Assembly: GCA_021372355.1 (NCBI GenBank)
Contig: JAJFUQ010000257.1
Coordinates: forward strand, 1 to 64,000
DNA length: 64,000 bases
Reading direction: 5' to 3'
From: Nocardiaceae bacterium
Lineage (GTDB): Bacteria; Actinomycetota; Actinomycetes; Mycobacteriales; Mycobacteriaceae
Each line of letters starts with the position of its first letter. Positions within the stretch are counted from its first letter, which is position 1. The notes under the pieces were generated by a model, which worked only from the letters and a program-made list of their open reading frames with translations, was not told where the DNA came from and searched no databases. This document shows positions 1 through 8,791 of this stretch, piece by piece. Both the position numbers and the translations under genes were made by a program.

Positions 1-90
1 TGCAACTGCGGCGGCCATTGTCCGAAAATATCAAATGTCCGCCCGAAGCGAACGTTCATCTGGGGATTCAACCTCCATAGCGTTGATGTC

Positions 91-2277
91 ATGAACGCCA
101 CCGCAGTCGTCGCCCCACAGACCACCCTCGCAACGGAACTCCAGGACCTCTACGCGAGGACCAAGGCCAAGGTCGGCGACGAGGATCTCACCCACATCCG
201 CGCCGTCGCCGCCTACTCGAAGGCAATCAACGCGCGGCGCCTCGAACTGGTTCGCTCCGGCACCCCGAAGGCAATGAGCCGAGCGGTAGTACTCGAAATG
301 CTCTACCGGCTCCTCCAATTCTCCGAGCTCGGCCACAACATCATCCACGGGTCGTACGACCACCTGGAGAACGCGGGCGAATTCCATTCCGACCGCTACC
401 AGTGGGACTTCAACGTCGACGTCGCCGAGTGGAAAGTGATGCACCACGAAGGACATCACCCGAACACGAACATCGTCGGTCAGGATCACGATCTCGGGTA
501 CAGCGTCGTGCGCGCTCATGCCGGACAGGACTGGCTTGGCCACCACGCATTGCAGCTTCTCTTGGTCGGCGCGGCAACCCCGTTCGTCTCCCAGGTGGCG
601 CCGTTCGTCGTGACCAATGCGGCCCGGCAGATGAAGAACACCCCGTTCTTCAGCCTCGACACGTTGCGCGTGCCGACCGGGGTCGCCTACCGCGACACGG
701 TCCGCCGACTTATCACCGAACCACGCGCTGCCGGCTCGCGATTCCTGCCGACACTGCTCGGCAATCACGTCGGCGGAGTCGCGGGCTACCTGGCCGTGCT
801 GTTCCTGGTCATCATCGAGCACCACGCCGGTGACGTCGAGGCCTTCCCGGACCCAGGCCCGGACGAGACGCGCGATGAGTACTACTCCCGGCAGATCCGA
901 GCGACTCGCAACTTCCTGCCGAACTCCAAGCTCGACTCGATGTTCAAGCAGATCCTCGAGGAGGAGGTGCCGTACAAGAACCGGCCGGACTTCCGAATCT
1001 TCTACGGCGGCTTGGACACCCACGTCGAGCACCACCTGTTTCCCGACTTGCCGCCCAACCGGCAGCGCGAGATCGCGCCGCAGGTCAAGGAGATCGCTCT
1101 GCGATATGGCCTTCCTTTCCACGAGACGCCGCTTGCCGACACCGCCGGGCTGATGGTGCAGGCCCTCACTGGCCTCTCGATTCCGGTCGGGGAACGCGAA
1201 CATTCGAGCGCCTGGCGATTGGTGAAGCAGCCGTTTTCGCTTGCTCGTCGAGTGGTAGCCGGCGCGAAGTATCGCCTGCTCCCCGACAGCCCATACCTCG
1301 GCAAACCGCGCTGGTACAACGTTCCGGCTCGCGTCGTCGCGACCGAGCAACTCGCCGGTGGCCGGGCTCGGCTCGTCCGCATCGAGAAGCCCCACGGCTG
1401 GGATGACGTGCGATGGGATGCGGGAGCATTCGTCTCCCTGAGCGTCGAGCACAACGGTGAAGCACTCGTGCGCCAGTACAGCCTGGTCAACGACAGCGAC
1501 GGCTCGGACACCATGGATATCTGCATCAAGCGGGTCGATGGCGGCCGGGTGTCGAACCAGCTCAACGACACGTTGCAGCAAGGCGCGTACGTGACACTCG
1601 TCGGTGCCCCGACGTCGACCGGCGGCCTCGTCACGGCCGGTGTTCCGAGTAAGGCGCTGTTCGTGGCCGGCGGCGTGGGAATCACCCCGATCATCAGCCA
1701 CCTGCGCCGGATCGCGCGCAGCGGCAACACCAGCGACGCTGTCCTGCTGTATTTCAACCACGACAAGAAGTCGACCCTGTTCGAGCGCGAAATCCGCGCA
1801 CTCGGCAACGAGCTGGGTATCCGGGTGCACCTGTTCGAGGGCCTGCGGCCGTCCGCGCTACTGCTCGGTCGACTCGTTCCGGACGCGAGCGAGCGCGAGA
1901 CGTTCGTGTGCGCCCCGACCGGGCTCGTCGACTCGGTGCGCGACTACCTGTCCGACCTCGGTCAGCCCGCCGAGCTGTTCCACACCGAATCGTTCACGCC
2001 GCCCGAGCTGGTTCGACCCGTCGATGACGGCCGCCGGTACACGGTGAGCTTCCGTCGCAGCGATCGCAAGGTCGAGATCGATGGTGCGACAACGCTGCTC
2101 GAAGCCGCGAACCGCGCCGGAATCTCGGTGCCGACCGGGTGCCGTCGTGGACTGTGCCGGGCGTGCGTGACGCCGAAGCTGAGCGGCACCACGCAGAACG
2201 AGGACGCCGAGGTGGGCGTCAACCGGATCACCGTGTGCGACAGCCTCGCCTGCTCGGACATCGACCTGGATCTGTGA
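91..2277 (+). CDS. Fatty acid desaturase fused to ferredoxin reductase and 2Fe-2S ferredoxin
   Basis: A 728-residue three-part fusion. The N-terminal part is a membrane fatty-acid desaturase with three His boxes: GHNIIHG near residue 81, HHEGHH near 118 and HVEHH near 311; these ligate the di-iron centre. From about residue 400 there is a flavodoxin/ferredoxin-NADP reductase module (RQYSL for flavin, GGVGITP near 526 for nucleotide binding). The last 90 residues are a plant-type 2Fe-2S ferredoxin (CRRGLCRAC near 682 plus a later Cys). The protein therefore carries its own electron chain from NAD(P)H to the di-iron site. Usual actinobacterial desaturases use separate reductases. The substrate is unknown, either a lipid or a carotenoid. 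It lies 40 nt before a lycopene-cyclase-like gene, which hints at carotenoid or membrane-lipid modification. Confidence 0.9.
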   Translation: MNATAVVAPQTTLATELQDLYARTKAKVGDEDLTHIRAVAAYSKAINARRLELVRSGTPKAMSRAVVLEMLYRLLQFSELGHNIIHGSYDHLENAGEFHSDRYQWDFNVDVAEWKVMHHEGHHPNTNIVGQDHDLGYSVVRAHAGQDWLGHHALQLLLVGAATPFVSQVAPFVVTNAARQMKNTPFFSLDTLRVPTGVAYRDTVRRLITEPRAAGSRFLPTLLGNHVGGVAGYLAVLFLVIIEHHAGDVEAFPDPGPDETRDEYYSRQIRATRNFLPNSKLDSMFKQILEEEVPYKNRPDFRIFYGGLDTHVEHHLFPDLPPNRQREIAPQVKEIALRYGLPFHETPLADTAGLMVQALTGLSIPVGEREHSSAWRLVKQPFSLARRVVAGAKYRLLPDSPYLGKPRWYNVPARVVATEQLAGGRARLVRIEKPHGWDDVRWDAGAFVSLSVEHNGEALVRQYSLVNDSDGSDTMDICIKRVDGGRVSNQLNDTLQQGAYVTLVGAPTSTGGLVTAGVPSKALFVAGGVGITPIISHLRRIARSGNTSDAVLLYFNHDKKSTLFEREIRALGNELGIRVHLFEGLRPSALLLGRLVPDASERETFVCAPTGLVDSVRDYLSDLGQPAELFHTESFTPPELVRPVDDGRRYTVSFRRSDRKVEIDGATTLLEAANRAGISVPTGCRRGLCRACVTPKLSGTTQNEDAEVGVNRITVCDSLACSDIDLDL

Positions 2278-2296
2278 CATCAACCTGGATCTGTGA
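2264..2296. repeat. Short tandem duplication spanning a stop codon
   Basis: The 14-mer acctggatctgtga occurs at 2264-2277 and again at 2283-2296, a 19-bp period. The first copy carries the stop codon of the desaturase fusion. It looks like a recent local duplication in the short spacer before the next gene. Confidence 0.8.
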
Positions 2297-2317
2297 AGTC
2301 CCGCTAACCTCGCCCAT

Positions 2318-3469
2318 GTGAAGAGTCCGGACGTCGTCATCGCGGGCCTAGGACCGGCGGGCCGGGCCCTCGCCCACCGTTGCGCACATCAGGGCCTCGA
2401 CGTCCTCGCGCTCGACCCGCACCCGTACCGTCGCTGGACTCCCACCTACGCCGCGTGGGCGGACGAGCTGCCGGCCTGGCTCGCCGACGATGCGATCGCG
2501 GCTCGGGTAGCCAGACCCGCCGCGTGGACGACCCGTGAGCATGTTCTCGATCGCCCCTACGTCGTCTTGAGCACTCCAGCTCTGCAGGAATCGCTCGACC
2601 TCGGTGGCGTCAAGGTCGTGCAGGATCGGGTCGCGGAGGTCGCGCGCAACCACGTCGTTCTGGCGTCCGGAGCGAAGGTCAAGGCTGGCTACGTCGTCGA
2701 CGCGCGTGGCGCCGTCCGATCTGCCTCGATTCCGGAACAGACGGCGTTCGGCGTTGTCGTCGATCGCGACCGCGCCGTAAAAGCGCTCAATGGGCAAGAG
2801 GCGTGGTTCATGGACTGGTGGCTCGACAACGACACCCGTCTCGCGGAGCCACGATCGTTCCTGTACGTAGTCCCCCTCGACGACGACCGTGTGCTCCTCG
2901 AGGAGACGTGCCTCGTCGGCAGCCCAGCCCTCGATCTCAAAGAACTCCAGCGCCGCCTGCAGGTTCGCCTCGCCCACCGCGGGATTCATCTGACCGGCGG
3001 CGAGACCACCGAGAAGGTGCGTTTTCCGGTGTTCGCACCGACGCCCTCGCTGCGCGACAACCAGGCGCTTCGCTTCGGCTCGCGAGGTGCCCTCATGCAC
3101 CCGGGCACGGGCTACAGCGTCGCGACTTCGCTTCGGCTCGCCGATACCGTCGCGGACGCGATCGCGGCCGGAGCGTCGCCGCTGCGCACCCTGTGGACGC
3201 CATCAGCCAGAGCGGTCCACGCACTCCGGCTCGCCGGCCTCCGGACGCTGCTCAAGCTCAAGCCGCATCAGACCGCGAGCTTCTTCGCGTCGTTCTTCTC
3301 ATTACCCGTCGACGTGCAGCGGACGTACTTGAGTGAGCGGGACAACCTGCCCGGAATGACCCGCGCAATGGCTCGCGTCTTCGCCGATCTGCCGATGTCG
3401 CAGCGCCGAATCGTCATCGCGGCAACGATGTCGGCCCGTCGATCAACCGGGAACGACTCGCACATCTGA
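2318..3469 (+). CDS. Lycopene cyclase family FAD-dependent protein (CrtL/CrtY type)
   Basis: 383 residues starting at GTG 2318. The N-terminus has a Rossmann dinucleotide-binding motif (VVIAGLGPAGRA) followed by PYRRWTPTYAAWADELP, which resembles the start of plant/actinobacterial lycopene beta-cyclases. An EETCL motif near residue 195 matches the cyclase EET(S/C)L signature. The family converts linear lycopene ends to beta-ionone rings using reduced FAD without net redox. No other crt genes are in the window, so the carotenoid pathway must be elsewhere. It probably shares a transcript with the desaturase fusion. Family assignment is good; the exact product is inferred. Confidence 0.82.
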   Translation: MKSPDVVIAGLGPAGRALAHRCAHQGLDVLALDPHPYRRWTPTYAAWADELPAWLADDAIAARVARPAAWTTREHVLDRPYVVLSTPALQESLDLGGVKVVQDRVAEVARNHVVLASGAKVKAGYVVDARGAVRSASIPEQTAFGVVVDRDRAVKALNGQEAWFMDWWLDNDTRLAEPRSFLYVVPLDDDRVLLEETCLVGSPALDLKELQRRLQVRLAHRGIHLTGGETTEKVRFPVFAPTPSLRDNQALRFGSRGALMHPGTGYSVATSLRLADTVADAIAAGASPLRTLWTPSARAVHALRLAGLRTLLKLKPHQTASFFASFFSLPVDVQRTYLSERDNLPGMTRAMARVFADLPMSQRRIVIAATMSARRSTGNDSHI

Positions 3470-3492
3470 TCATCCTTAGCCATGATGGAGTG

Positions 3493-4290
3493 GTGCGAGC
3501 AATCTGGAAAGGTTCGATCGCCTTCGGGCTCGTCAACGTGCCGGTGAAGGCGTACACCGCAACCGAGGACCACGACATTCACTTCAACCAGGTCCACGGC
3601 AAGGACGGCGGCCGTATCAAGTACGACCGCAAGTGCTCGGTGTGCGGCGAGTCGGTCCCCTACGCCGATATCGACAAGGCCTACGAGGACGAGAACGGCG
3701 ACCGCGTCATCGTGACCGACCAGGACCTTTCGAAGCTGCCCGCTGCCGAGAAGCGCGAGATCTCCGTTCTCGAGTTCGTGCCGACCGACCAGATCGACCC
3801 GATTCTGTTCGAGAAGACGTACTACCTCGAACCCGACTCGATGACGCCGAAGGCGTACGTACTCCTGTCGCGCACGCTCGAGAACACCGATCGGACCGCG
3901 CTGGTCCACTTCACACTGCGGCAGAAGACGCGCTTGGCGGCCCTGCGCGTGCGCAACAACGTCCTCGTTGTACAGACGCTCCTGTGGCCGGATGAGGTTC
4001 GGGCCGCGGAGTTCCCGGCGCTCGACGACGTGAGCGAACCGCGCGCGAACGAACTCAAGATGGCCGAGACGCTCGTCGAGAGCATGTCGGGAGACTTCGA
4101 CCCGGCCGAGTACACCGACGACTACCAGGTCCAGCTCAAGAAGATGCTCGACGAGAGCATCAAGGCCGGCGGCAAGAAGGTCATCCCGGCCGAAGAGGTT
4201 GCCGAAGGCGAAGAGGACGCCGAGGTCGTCGATCTCGTCGCAGCACTGCAGCGGAGCCTCGAGCAGTCGTCGAAGAAGAAGACAGGCTAG
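3493..4290 (+). CDS. ku: Ku DNA end-binding protein (NHEJ)
   Basis: 265 residues. The opening MRAIWKGSIAFGLVNVPVK is diagnostic of bacterial Ku, which forms a homodimeric ring on DNA double-strand ends and recruits ligase LigD. The core beta-barrel continues to about residue 230 and a Lys-rich tail (SSKKKTG) follows, as in other bacterial Ku. The GTG at 3493 is preferred over the adjacent GTG at 3490 because it gives the usual family N-terminus. A CxxC pair (CSVCGE) near residue 52 is typical of the Ku core. No ligD is in the window. Confidence 0.96.
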   Translation: MRAIWKGSIAFGLVNVPVKAYTATEDHDIHFNQVHGKDGGRIKYDRKCSVCGESVPYADIDKAYEDENGDRVIVTDQDLSKLPAAEKREISVLEFVPTDQIDPILFEKTYYLEPDSMTPKAYVLLSRTLENTDRTALVHFTLRQKTRLAALRVRNNVLVVQTLLWPDEVRAAEFPALDDVSEPRANELKMAETLVESMSGDFDPAEYTDDYQVQLKKMLDESIKAGGKKVIPAEEVAEGEEDAEVVDLVAALQRSLEQSSKKKTG

Positions 4291-4364
4291 TACCGAACCA
4301 GACATTTCCGACAGGTTCGCGGAAACCGCAAACACCTGGCGTCGAGGAACGAAACCCTACTCCG

Positions 4365-5507
4365 GTGTTCTTCTTCATCGCCCGCATGCTGGGTGTGGAG
4401 CATCGCCGGATCAAGATCGAGACGTCGCTCACCAGTCGACTCCGCAAGATGCTGCTGTTCCTGCTCTTGCTCGTTGCGCTGCACGTCATCGCGATGCTCG
4501 TTTTCGAACAGGCCGCTCTGCACAAACGCGGCGACGAAAGCAGTATCGAAGTCTTTGTGAACGCGGTCTGGCTCACGCTGACCACGGTCCTGACGATCGG
4601 CTATGGCGACATCTCCGCCGCCACGATCCCGGGAAAAGTAGCGACCATGCTGCTGCTCTACACGGGCGCAGTGTTCATGGTCGCCAACGTGGCGTCCGCG
4701 GCGGTCGAGATGCGTCTGGAAAAACTCACCCGTATGCGTGACGGCACGTGGAGGTGGAAATTGCGCGACCACATTCTGATCTTGAACTCACCCGCGAAAG
4801 AGTCCGAACGATATTTCGTGTCACTGATCGAACAACTTCGACGGGAGCGCGAGTTCACCAACATCCCGGTCATGATCCTGACCGAGCGCTTCACCAACGG
4901 ACTCCCCGACGGCCTGCGCGATCTTGGGGCCGTGTTCTATCAGGGTTCCCCGCATGACCTGAAGGCCCTGCAGAGCGCCGGCGCGGACAAAGCGAAGTAC
5001 ATCGTGCTGCTCGCCGAGGAGGAAACTCATCCCCGGTCCGACAGCTTGAACTTCGACGTCCTGCTCGAACTGCACGAGACCTACACGAACGCGCGCATCA
5101 TCTCCGAGGTCGTGGAGGATTCTTCGCGCGAGCGCTTCCGCCGATTCGGTGCCCACCGCATCGTCCGTCCAGTCCGGTCGTATCCCGAATTCATCGTTCG
5201 CGCGCTCGCGTGCCCTGGTTCGGAAACCGTCGTGGAGGACATCCTCAACGGCGAAGGCAGCGTCACGCAGCGGTTCAACGTCCGCATCGATAACTGCCGC
5301 TGGGCCGACATCGGCGCGACGATGCTCATGAAGGGCTACGGCACGGTCCTCGGCTACGTCGACGAGCAGCGAAAGGTCATCTCGAACCCGCCGCCCCTGC
5401 ACCCCGTCACCGGTCGCGGACTGTTCGTGCTGGTCCGGACCGACAGTCCCCCGTCGCGATCGCAGGTCCAGGCGGCCATCGACGGGCTGGGCGTGGACGC
5501 CCGGTGA
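4365..5507 (+). CDS. Potassium channel with RCK/TrkA-N regulatory domain
   Basis: 380 residues. Two transmembrane helices near residues 30-50 and 95-115 flank a pore loop with the K+ filter TIGYGD near residue 82. The C-terminal 250 residues are a cytosolic TrkA-N/RCK domain (DHILILNSP start), like two-TM ligand-gated K+ channels or Pox/Castor-type channels. It has no close partner except the next gene, with which it overlaps by 4 nt (GTGA). It is a channel rather than an active uptake system. The intact state of this gene contrasts with the broken KtrAB pair at 15-17 kb. Confidence 0.9.
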   Translation: MFFFIARMLGVEHRRIKIETSLTSRLRKMLLFLLLLVALHVIAMLVFEQAALHKRGDESSIEVFVNAVWLTLTTVLTIGYGDISAATIPGKVATMLLLYTGAVFMVANVASAAVEMRLEKLTRMRDGTWRWKLRDHILILNSPAKESERYFVSLIEQLRREREFTNIPVMILTERFTNGLPDGLRDLGAVFYQGSPHDLKALQSAGADKAKYIVLLAEEETHPRSDSLNFDVLLELHETYTNARIISEVVEDSSRERFRRFGAHRIVRPVRSYPEFIVRALACPGSETVVEDILNGEGSVTQRFNVRIDNCRWADIGATMLMKGYGTVLGYVDEQRKVISNPPPLHPVTGRGLFVLVRTDSPPSRSQVQAAIDGLGVDAR

Positions 5508-6703
5508 AGCTCGTCATCCTCGCGGCGATTCTCGCCGTGATCGGATACGTGGTCACATCCGTCGCTGTGGCCGCGATGTTCCGGCCGATCACCTTCCGGG
5601 GAATCCCGCCGATCTTCGGCTGGCGTGGTCTCGTACCCGCGAAAGCATCCGTGATCGCCCACCGATTGGTCGAGCAGATCATGACGCGAGTCGGGACGAT
5701 TCGCGATGTGTGGGACCACGCTGACCCGAGGCGAATCAGCGAGCATCTCGTTCTTTCGTTGCGTCCACGAATGCCCGAGATCGTGGAAGACGTGTGCCTC
5801 GACGCCGACGCCACCTTGTGGGACATCCTCCCCGACGACGTCAAGACATCGATCTACACGCGACTCGACGAACGGATGCCCGAGGTCATCCCGAAATTGC
5901 TCAGCGAGATCGAGGAGAACCTCGACGACCTGGTGAGCATCGACTACATCACCACAGTGCACCTCATCGATCAGCCTGGAATGCTCGTCCGGTTGATCGA
6001 GCACGTCGGGCACAAGGAAATCCTGTTTCTCAAGCGCGTGGGACTGCCGATCGGCATCATCGCCGCGCTGGGATCGCTCATCGGAAACACGACGCATCAG
6101 CCGTGGTGGGTCGACGGCATCGCGGCCGCGACGGTGTTCGCGGTCGGCGCGTTCTTGGCGATCCAGGTGGTCTTCGCGTGGCCTGAGCTGGGCACACTCG
6201 GACCGTTCACGTTCCATGGGCTGCTCTACCAGAACCAGGACAATGCCGTCCGGGTCGCGACGCGGATCTTCACCCGCGACATCATCACGGTGTCGAACCT
6301 CGTTCGCGACACCCTCGACGGTCCCGGCGGCGACCGAACCCGAGAGATCATCCGGCGGCATGTCACTCCGCTCGTCGAGTACGGGATGCAGCGGGCGATG
6401 CGGATCATCAAGAAGGCACGTTCACCCGAGCAGGTCGCCAGACTCATCGACGACCTCACCAACGCGGCGATCGATCAAGCGCTCGAGCCGCTGCATGAGC
6501 CAACATTCAACCGGGAACGCCAGATCGTGCTCGAAGACGTCTTCGTCCACAAGATGCTCGACCTCACGCCGGCTCAGTACGGCGCCCTCATCCGCCCGGC
6601 GCTCGGCGGATACGAGTGGATGTTGATTCCGGTGTGCGCGGCCGCCGGATTCATCGGTGGTGCGGCCGCATTCCTGTTCGAAATCAACAATCCCCTGCTC
6701 TGA
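5504..6703 (+). CDS. DUF445 family membrane protein
   Basis: 399 residues. The N-terminal helix (residues 2-25) leads into AMFRPITFRGIPPIFGWRG, a motif typical of DUF445/YheB-like proteins, then a long alpha-helical region. Two or three further hydrophobic segments lie near 185-225 and at the C-terminus (370-395). Function is unknown; family members are envelope proteins. The GTG start overlaps the stop of the K+ channel gene by 4 nt, so the two are translationally coupled. The stop codon sits in the left arm of a perfect hairpin. Confidence 0.85.
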   Translation: MKLVILAAILAVIGYVVTSVAVAAMFRPITFRGIPPIFGWRGLVPAKASVIAHRLVEQIMTRVGTIRDVWDHADPRRISEHLVLSLRPRMPEIVEDVCLDADATLWDILPDDVKTSIYTRLDERMPEVIPKLLSEIEENLDDLVSIDYITTVHLIDQPGMLVRLIEHVGHKEILFLKRVGLPIGIIAALGSLIGNTTHQPWWVDGIAAATVFAVGAFLAIQVVFAWPELGTLGPFTFHGLLYQNQDNAVRVATRIFTRDIITVSNLVRDTLDGPGGDRTREIIRRHVTPLVEYGMQRAMRIIKKARSPEQVARLIDDLTNAAIDQALEPLHEPTFNRERQIVLEDVFVHKMLDLTPAQYGALIRPALGGYEWMLIPVCAAAGFIGGAAAFLFEINNPLL

Positions 6704-6717
6704 ATCCAGAGCAGGGG
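6692..6717. terminator. Bidirectional hairpin terminator between convergent genes
   Basis: A perfect 11-bp stem, CCCCTGCTCTG (6692-6702) and CAGAGCAGGGG (6707-6717), closes a 4-nt loop. It lies between the DUF445 gene (plus) and the secreted protein gene (minus) and contains the DUF445 stop codon. No U-tract follows. Confidence 0.75.
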
Positions 6718-6739
6718 ATGTCGGTCGGTCGTCGTCAGA

Positions 6740-7228
6740 TCAGTAAACAAGTCCTCCGTTCGGTGCGATCGTGAAGCTTGCGTTCATGTTCGGGAATGCG
6801 GTGTCGACGTTGCTGCTGACGTCGTAGCGGTGGGCGAAGTAGCCGTCGACCTGGGTGCCGTCGGTCGTGGCGCCCTGGCCGTCGTTGTTGGCCTGGAAGG
6901 TGACGATCGTGTTGGTGTCCGGGACGCCGTAGTTCACGACGGCGGTCAGTCCGTCCCAGTTCGCGGCCGATGCGGTGACGATCTCGCTCGAATGCGGTGC
7001 AAGCGTCTGCTGCGGCGCGGCGATGAAGTCGCCGGCTGAGGTGTAGTCGCCGGTGAGAGTCATCGTCTGGTCGGTGTTGTTGTAGATCGTCATGGCGATG
7101 GTGTTGCCGTTGTCCGGGAGGGTTCCGGCGGAGGCGATGCCGGCTGCTCCGATTCCGGCGCCGATGACAGCGAGGCCGATGAGCGGGGTGGCGATGAGGG
7201 TCTTGGCGGTCACGGTCTTGGCGTTCAT
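6740..7228 (-). CDS. Small secreted protein of unknown function
   Basis: 162 residues. The start is set at ATG 7228 because AAGGA lies 7 nt upstream and the following sequence is a clean signal peptide (MNAKTVTAKTLIATPLIG, a long Ala/Gly/Ile core, probable cleavage at IASAG near residue 34). The mature protein is about 128 residues, rich in Thr, Asn and Asp, with beta-type repeats such as MTIYNNTDQTMTLTGDY, so probably an exported beta-sandwich. I recognise no family. It is divergent from the lipid operon at 7532 and shares a 303-bp intergenic region with it. Confidence 0.8.
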   Translation of the reverse strand: MNAKTVTAKTLIATPLIGLAVIGAGIGAAGIASAGTLPDNGNTIAMTIYNNTDQTMTLTGDYTSAGDFIAAPQQTLAPHSSEIVTASAANWDGLTAVVNYGVPDTNTIVTFQANNDGQGATTDGTQVDGYFAHRYDVSSNVDTAFPNMNASFTIAPNGGLVY

Positions 7229-7531
7229 TTCAGTGTCCTTATCGGGAGAAGTTCTGTTCCGGTGTATTCCGGCGATGTATTGACTTTCCCGCGAATCAGG
7301 CCGCCACATGATCGGCCGAACAGGCCATCCACCAGGGGAAACGACGTTCCCCCGATCGGGGGACAAGCCCGGTTGCGGGCGTCCTCCGCACTCGCACCAA
7401 TCCAACGGGCGACCGGCTCCGAATTTCTCACGTTGCCTGCCCGGAATTCCCACCGACCCGGGCGGTCGACCGCCCGGCTGGCCGAAAATCTAAGACTGAC
7501 CAGCCGGGCTTTCCAAAAGGAAGGCCTCATC
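7229..7531. other. Intergenic region with palindromes upstream of lipid operon
   Basis: 303 bp between divergent genes. It contains a perfect 18-bp palindrome CGGGCGGTCGACCGCCCG at 7459-7476. Next to it is a second inverted repeat, CCCGGCTGG (7473-7481) and CCAGCCGGG (7500-7508), with an 18-nt spacer. A strong RBS (aaaaggaagg, 7515-7524) precedes GTG 7532. The two overlapping palindromes could be an operator or alternative RNA hairpins in the leader. No gene is seen. Confidence 0.5.
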
Positions 7532-8791
7532 GTGGAACGAATCGCCATCATTGGCAGTGGAGTTGCTGGGCTGACCGCCGCCTGGGCCTTGAACAAGACC
7601 GCGAATGTCACTCTCTTCGAGGGTGACACGCGTCTCGGCGGCCATGCTCATTCCCACGAGATCCCCCGGCCCGACGGCGACACAGACGTCGTCGACACGG
7701 GTTTCATCGTCATGAACTTCGCCACCTACCCGACACTGGTGCGTCTGTTCTCCGAACTCGGGGTGACAACGCAACCGGCCGAGATGTCGATGTCGGTGAC
7801 GTGCTGCGGATGCGGCCTCGAATATGCGGGTGCGCGCAAACTCGCGGGCCTGTTCCCATCCCGGAGACTGCTGACCAATCGCCGTTATCTGAAGATGCTC
7901 ATCGAAGTCCCGCGCTTCCATCGCGCGGCCCGGAAATTGCTGGCATCGGAAGACCACTCGGATCAGACGTTGGGCGAGTTCCTCGACCGCCACGAATTCA
8001 CCCAGTACTTCATCGACCACTTCGTCACGCCGCTTGTGGCGTGCGTGTGGTCTTGCCCGGACGTCATCGCGCTCGACTATCCAGCCCGATACCTGTTTTC
8101 CTTCCTCAACAACCACGGCATGCTGCGGATCTGGGGATCGCCACAGTGGCAGACCGTCGTCGGTGGTTCCCGCGAGTACGTCAACCGGATCGCCGAGCAA
8201 CTCCCGGACGTCCGATTGAACACGCCGGTGGTCGGCGTGACCCGCCACTCAGGGCGCGTCGAGGTCCAGGTCGACAGCGGCCGCTCGGAGTCCTTCGACG
8301 CCGTCGTCATCGCCACACACGCCGACCAGGCGCTCGCGCTGCTCGCCGATGCGACGGCCCTCGAGAAGGAAGTGCTCGGCGCGTTCGAGTACTCCCCGAA
8401 TCGGGCTCAGCTGCACTCCGACGAGTTCCAACTCCCCGTCAGCGACCGGGCCCGCGCGTCCTGGAACTACCGCAGCTTTACCTGCGGGGCGTCGATCAGC
8501 GATCCGCCGACCATCACGTATGACATGAACCGGCTACAACGCATCGCGACGTCGCAGCGCTACCTCGTCAGTCTCAACGCTTCCGACGACGTGCATCCCG
8601 CGTGCATCCACGCGGACATGAACTACACCCACCCGCAATTCACTCCGACGTCCGTGGCCGCACAGCGACGGCTGCCCGAACTCAACACCGAACGCGTCGC
8701 GTTCGCGGGCGCCTACCACGGGTGGGGATTCCACGAGGACGGCGCTCGATCCGGCCTGGCCGCAGCGCGTGCGCTGGGGGCGAGATGGTAG
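7532..8791 (+). CDS. FAD-dependent amine-oxidase-like oxidoreductase (Rv0449c type)
   Basis: 419 residues from GTG 7532, chosen because the RBS aaaaggaagg is 7 nt upstream and the FAD motif IAIIGSGVAGLTAAW begins at residue 4. The second flavin contact LGGHAHSHE follows. It is a flavin-containing amine oxidoreductase-like protein of the NAD(P)-binding Rossmann class. It leads a tightly overlapping operon with DUF1365, a cyclopropane-type methyltransferase and DUF1295, the same four-family order as M. tuberculosis Rv0449c-Rv0446c (ufaA1 locus). This suggests redox or modification of a methylated or cyclopropanated lipid chain. The substrate is not known. Confidence 0.88.
   Translation: MERIAIIGSGVAGLTAAWALNKTANVTLFEGDTRLGGHAHSHEIPRPDGDTDVVDTGFIVMNFATYPTLVRLFSELGVTTQPAEMSMSVTCCGCGLEYAGARKLAGLFPSRRLLTNRRYLKMLIEVPRFHRAARKLLASEDHSDQTLGEFLDRHEFTQYFIDHFVTPLVACVWSCPDVIALDYPARYLFSFLNNHGMLRIWGSPQWQTVVGGSREYVNRIAEQLPDVRLNTPVVGVTRHSGRVEVQVDSGRSESFDAVVIATHADQALALLADATALEKEVLGAFEYSPNRAQLHSDEFQLPVSDRARASWNYRSFTCGASISDPPTITYDMNRLQRIATSQRYLVSLNASDDVHPACIHADMNYTHPQFTPTSVAAQRRLPELNTERVAFAGAYHGWGFHEDGARSGLAAARALGARW

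Noticed and set aside
31..1830. 599-codon open frame on the minus strand, antisense to the desaturase fusion
   Set aside because: It mirrors the real gene in a GC-rich genome, has no recognisable domain, and its residue composition (Val, Arg, Glu, Asp from antisense codons) is that of a shadow frame.
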